A stretch of DNA of 64,000 bases from Pseudomonas mosselii (GTDB lineage Bacteria; Pseudomonadota; Gammaproteobacteria; Pseudomonadales; Pseudomonadaceae). Position numbers and translations under genes: made by a program. Location of the stretch: contig NZ_VAUO01000008.1 of the NCBI RefSeq assembly GCF_005796105.1, positions 186,001 to 250,000 on the forward strand, written 5' to 3'. This document shows, one piece after another, positions 63,286 to 64,000 of this stretch; position 1 is the first letter of the stretch; each line of letters begins with the position of its first letter. The notes beneath the pieces were generated by a model. It saw only the letters and a list, made by a program, of their open reading frames with translations, was not told where the DNA came from and did no database searches.

Positions 63286-64000
63286 TTAATGGTTATCTTC
63301 ATGAGCCATCGACAGGTAGACGATGGTAAGCATCATGAAGATGAAGGCTTGCAGGGTGATGATCAGGATGTGGAACACCGCCCACGCCCACTGCAGCACC
63401 ACACCCAGGCCGCTGAGCCACAGGATGCCGGCGCCGAACATCACGGCAATCAGGATGAACACCAGCTCGCCGGCATACATGTTGCCGAACAGACGCAGTG
63501 CCAGGGAGATTGGCTTGGCGATCAGGGTGACGAATTCCAGCAGGAAGTTCACCGGGATCAGCAGCGCCTGAACGAACAGGTTCTTGCTACCAAACGGGTG
63601 CAGGGTCAGTTCGCCGATGAAGCCGCCGAGGCCCTTGATCTTGATGCTGTAGAAGATGATCAGTGCGAACACGCTCAGGGCCATGCCCAAGGTCGCGTTC
63701 GGATCAGTGGTCGGCACGGCACGGAAGAAGATGTGCTCATTGCCCGACAGCTTCTGTGCAGCCCACGGCAACCAGTCGACCGGTACCAGGTCGATGGCGT
63801 TCATCAGGAACACCCAGGCGAAGATGGTCAGCGCCAGCGGGGCGATCACCGCGCTGCGGCCGTGGAAGGAGTCCTTCACGCTGCCATGGACGAAGTCCAC
63901 CAGCACTTCGACGAAGTTCTGCAGGGCGCCAGGCTGCCCGGAGGTAGCCTTCTTGGCCACCATGCGGAAGATGAACAGGAAGATCAGACCCATCGCAACG
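63286..64000 (-). CDS. atpB: ATP synthase F0 subunit a, 5' end outside the window
   Basis: The C-terminal 237 or so residues of the a subunit; the 5' end runs off the right edge. PGALQNFVEVLVDFVHGSVK, SLALRLFGNMYAGELVFILI (with the essential Arg of the proton channel) and AFIFMMLTIVYLSMAHE are conserved blocks. Pseudomonas AtpB is about 289 residues, so some 50 residues are missing. The internal ATG at 63993 is not the real start. Confidence 0.95.
   Translation of the reverse strand, partial: VAMGLIFLFIFRMVAKKATSGQPGALQNFVEVLVDFVHGSVKDSFHGRSAVIAPLALTIFAWVFLMNAIDLVPVDWLPWAAQKLSGNEHIFFRAVPTTDPNATLGMALSVFALIIFYSIKIKGLGGFIGELTLHPFGSKNLFVQALLIPVNFLLEFVTLIAKPISLALRLFGNMYAGELVFILIAVMFGAGILWLSGLGVVLQWAWAVFHILIITLQAFIFMMLTIVYLSMAHEDNH

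Overview
The window looks like a chromosomal segment of a fluorescent Pseudomonas of the P. putida group, fairly close to oriC. The evidence is high GC, the pycR/pycAB pair, the glmU-glmS region beside the atp operon, P. putida-type REP palindromes, and an unusual number of perfect DnaA boxes (TTATCCACA). No rRNA, tRNA, CRISPR array, intact transposon or prophage was seen.

Region 1 (1-26 kb) is housekeeping. It holds a PaiB-type fragment, two GNAT acetyltransferases, the two-subunit pyruvate carboxylase (pycA, pycB) with its divergent regulator pycR, and an RpiR/HexR-like repressor facing a glucose-6-phosphate dehydrogenase gene across a HexR-type palindrome. Next come a multidomain GGDEF-EAL protein, uvrD, a Tim44-like protein, a SMI1/KNR4 protein, a CPA2 antiporter, an acyl-CoA thioesterase, pdxY and a DUF3301 protein. 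A divergent zinc-starvation cluster follows, centred on a perfect Zur-like palindrome. On one side are two COG0523 GTPases and a DUF1826 protein; on the other are a small secreted protein and the zinc-independent folE2. A DUF3617 protein, cardiolipin synthase and cfa end this block.

Region 2 (27.8-40.8 kb) is an accessory catabolic block. A three-subunit amine/opine-oxidase-like flavoenzyme faces a hexuronate locus: OprD porin, uronate dehydrogenase, SMP-30 lactonase, TRAP transporter dctPQM, EamA permease, aldose-1-epimerase-like protein and a convergent MFS hexuronate-type transporter. Three promoters carry perfect FadR-type GntR operator matches (TNGTNNNACNA), so the block looks like one regulon whose regulator lies outside the window.

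Region 3 (40.8-53.2 kb) is more mosaic. It has a chemoreceptor, a DUF3455/ECF sigma/anti-sigma operon, a LuxR-type regulator beside an EutH-like permease, a small lipoprotein, a two-component system, and an SDR dehydrogenase plus alditol/aldonolactone-oxidase operon. The permease and the SDR-oxidase operon lie 5.5 kb apart but share an 18/20-identical palindromic operator at nearly equal distances from their start codons. This points to an uncharacterised LuxR-controlled pathway, split by the two-component/lipoprotein segment, and is the best candidate for a new system here.

Region 4 (53-64 kb) is the conserved core: glmS with its DeoR-family regulator, glmU, and the atp operon atpC to atpB, all on the minus strand. 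The last gene is cut by the window edge.
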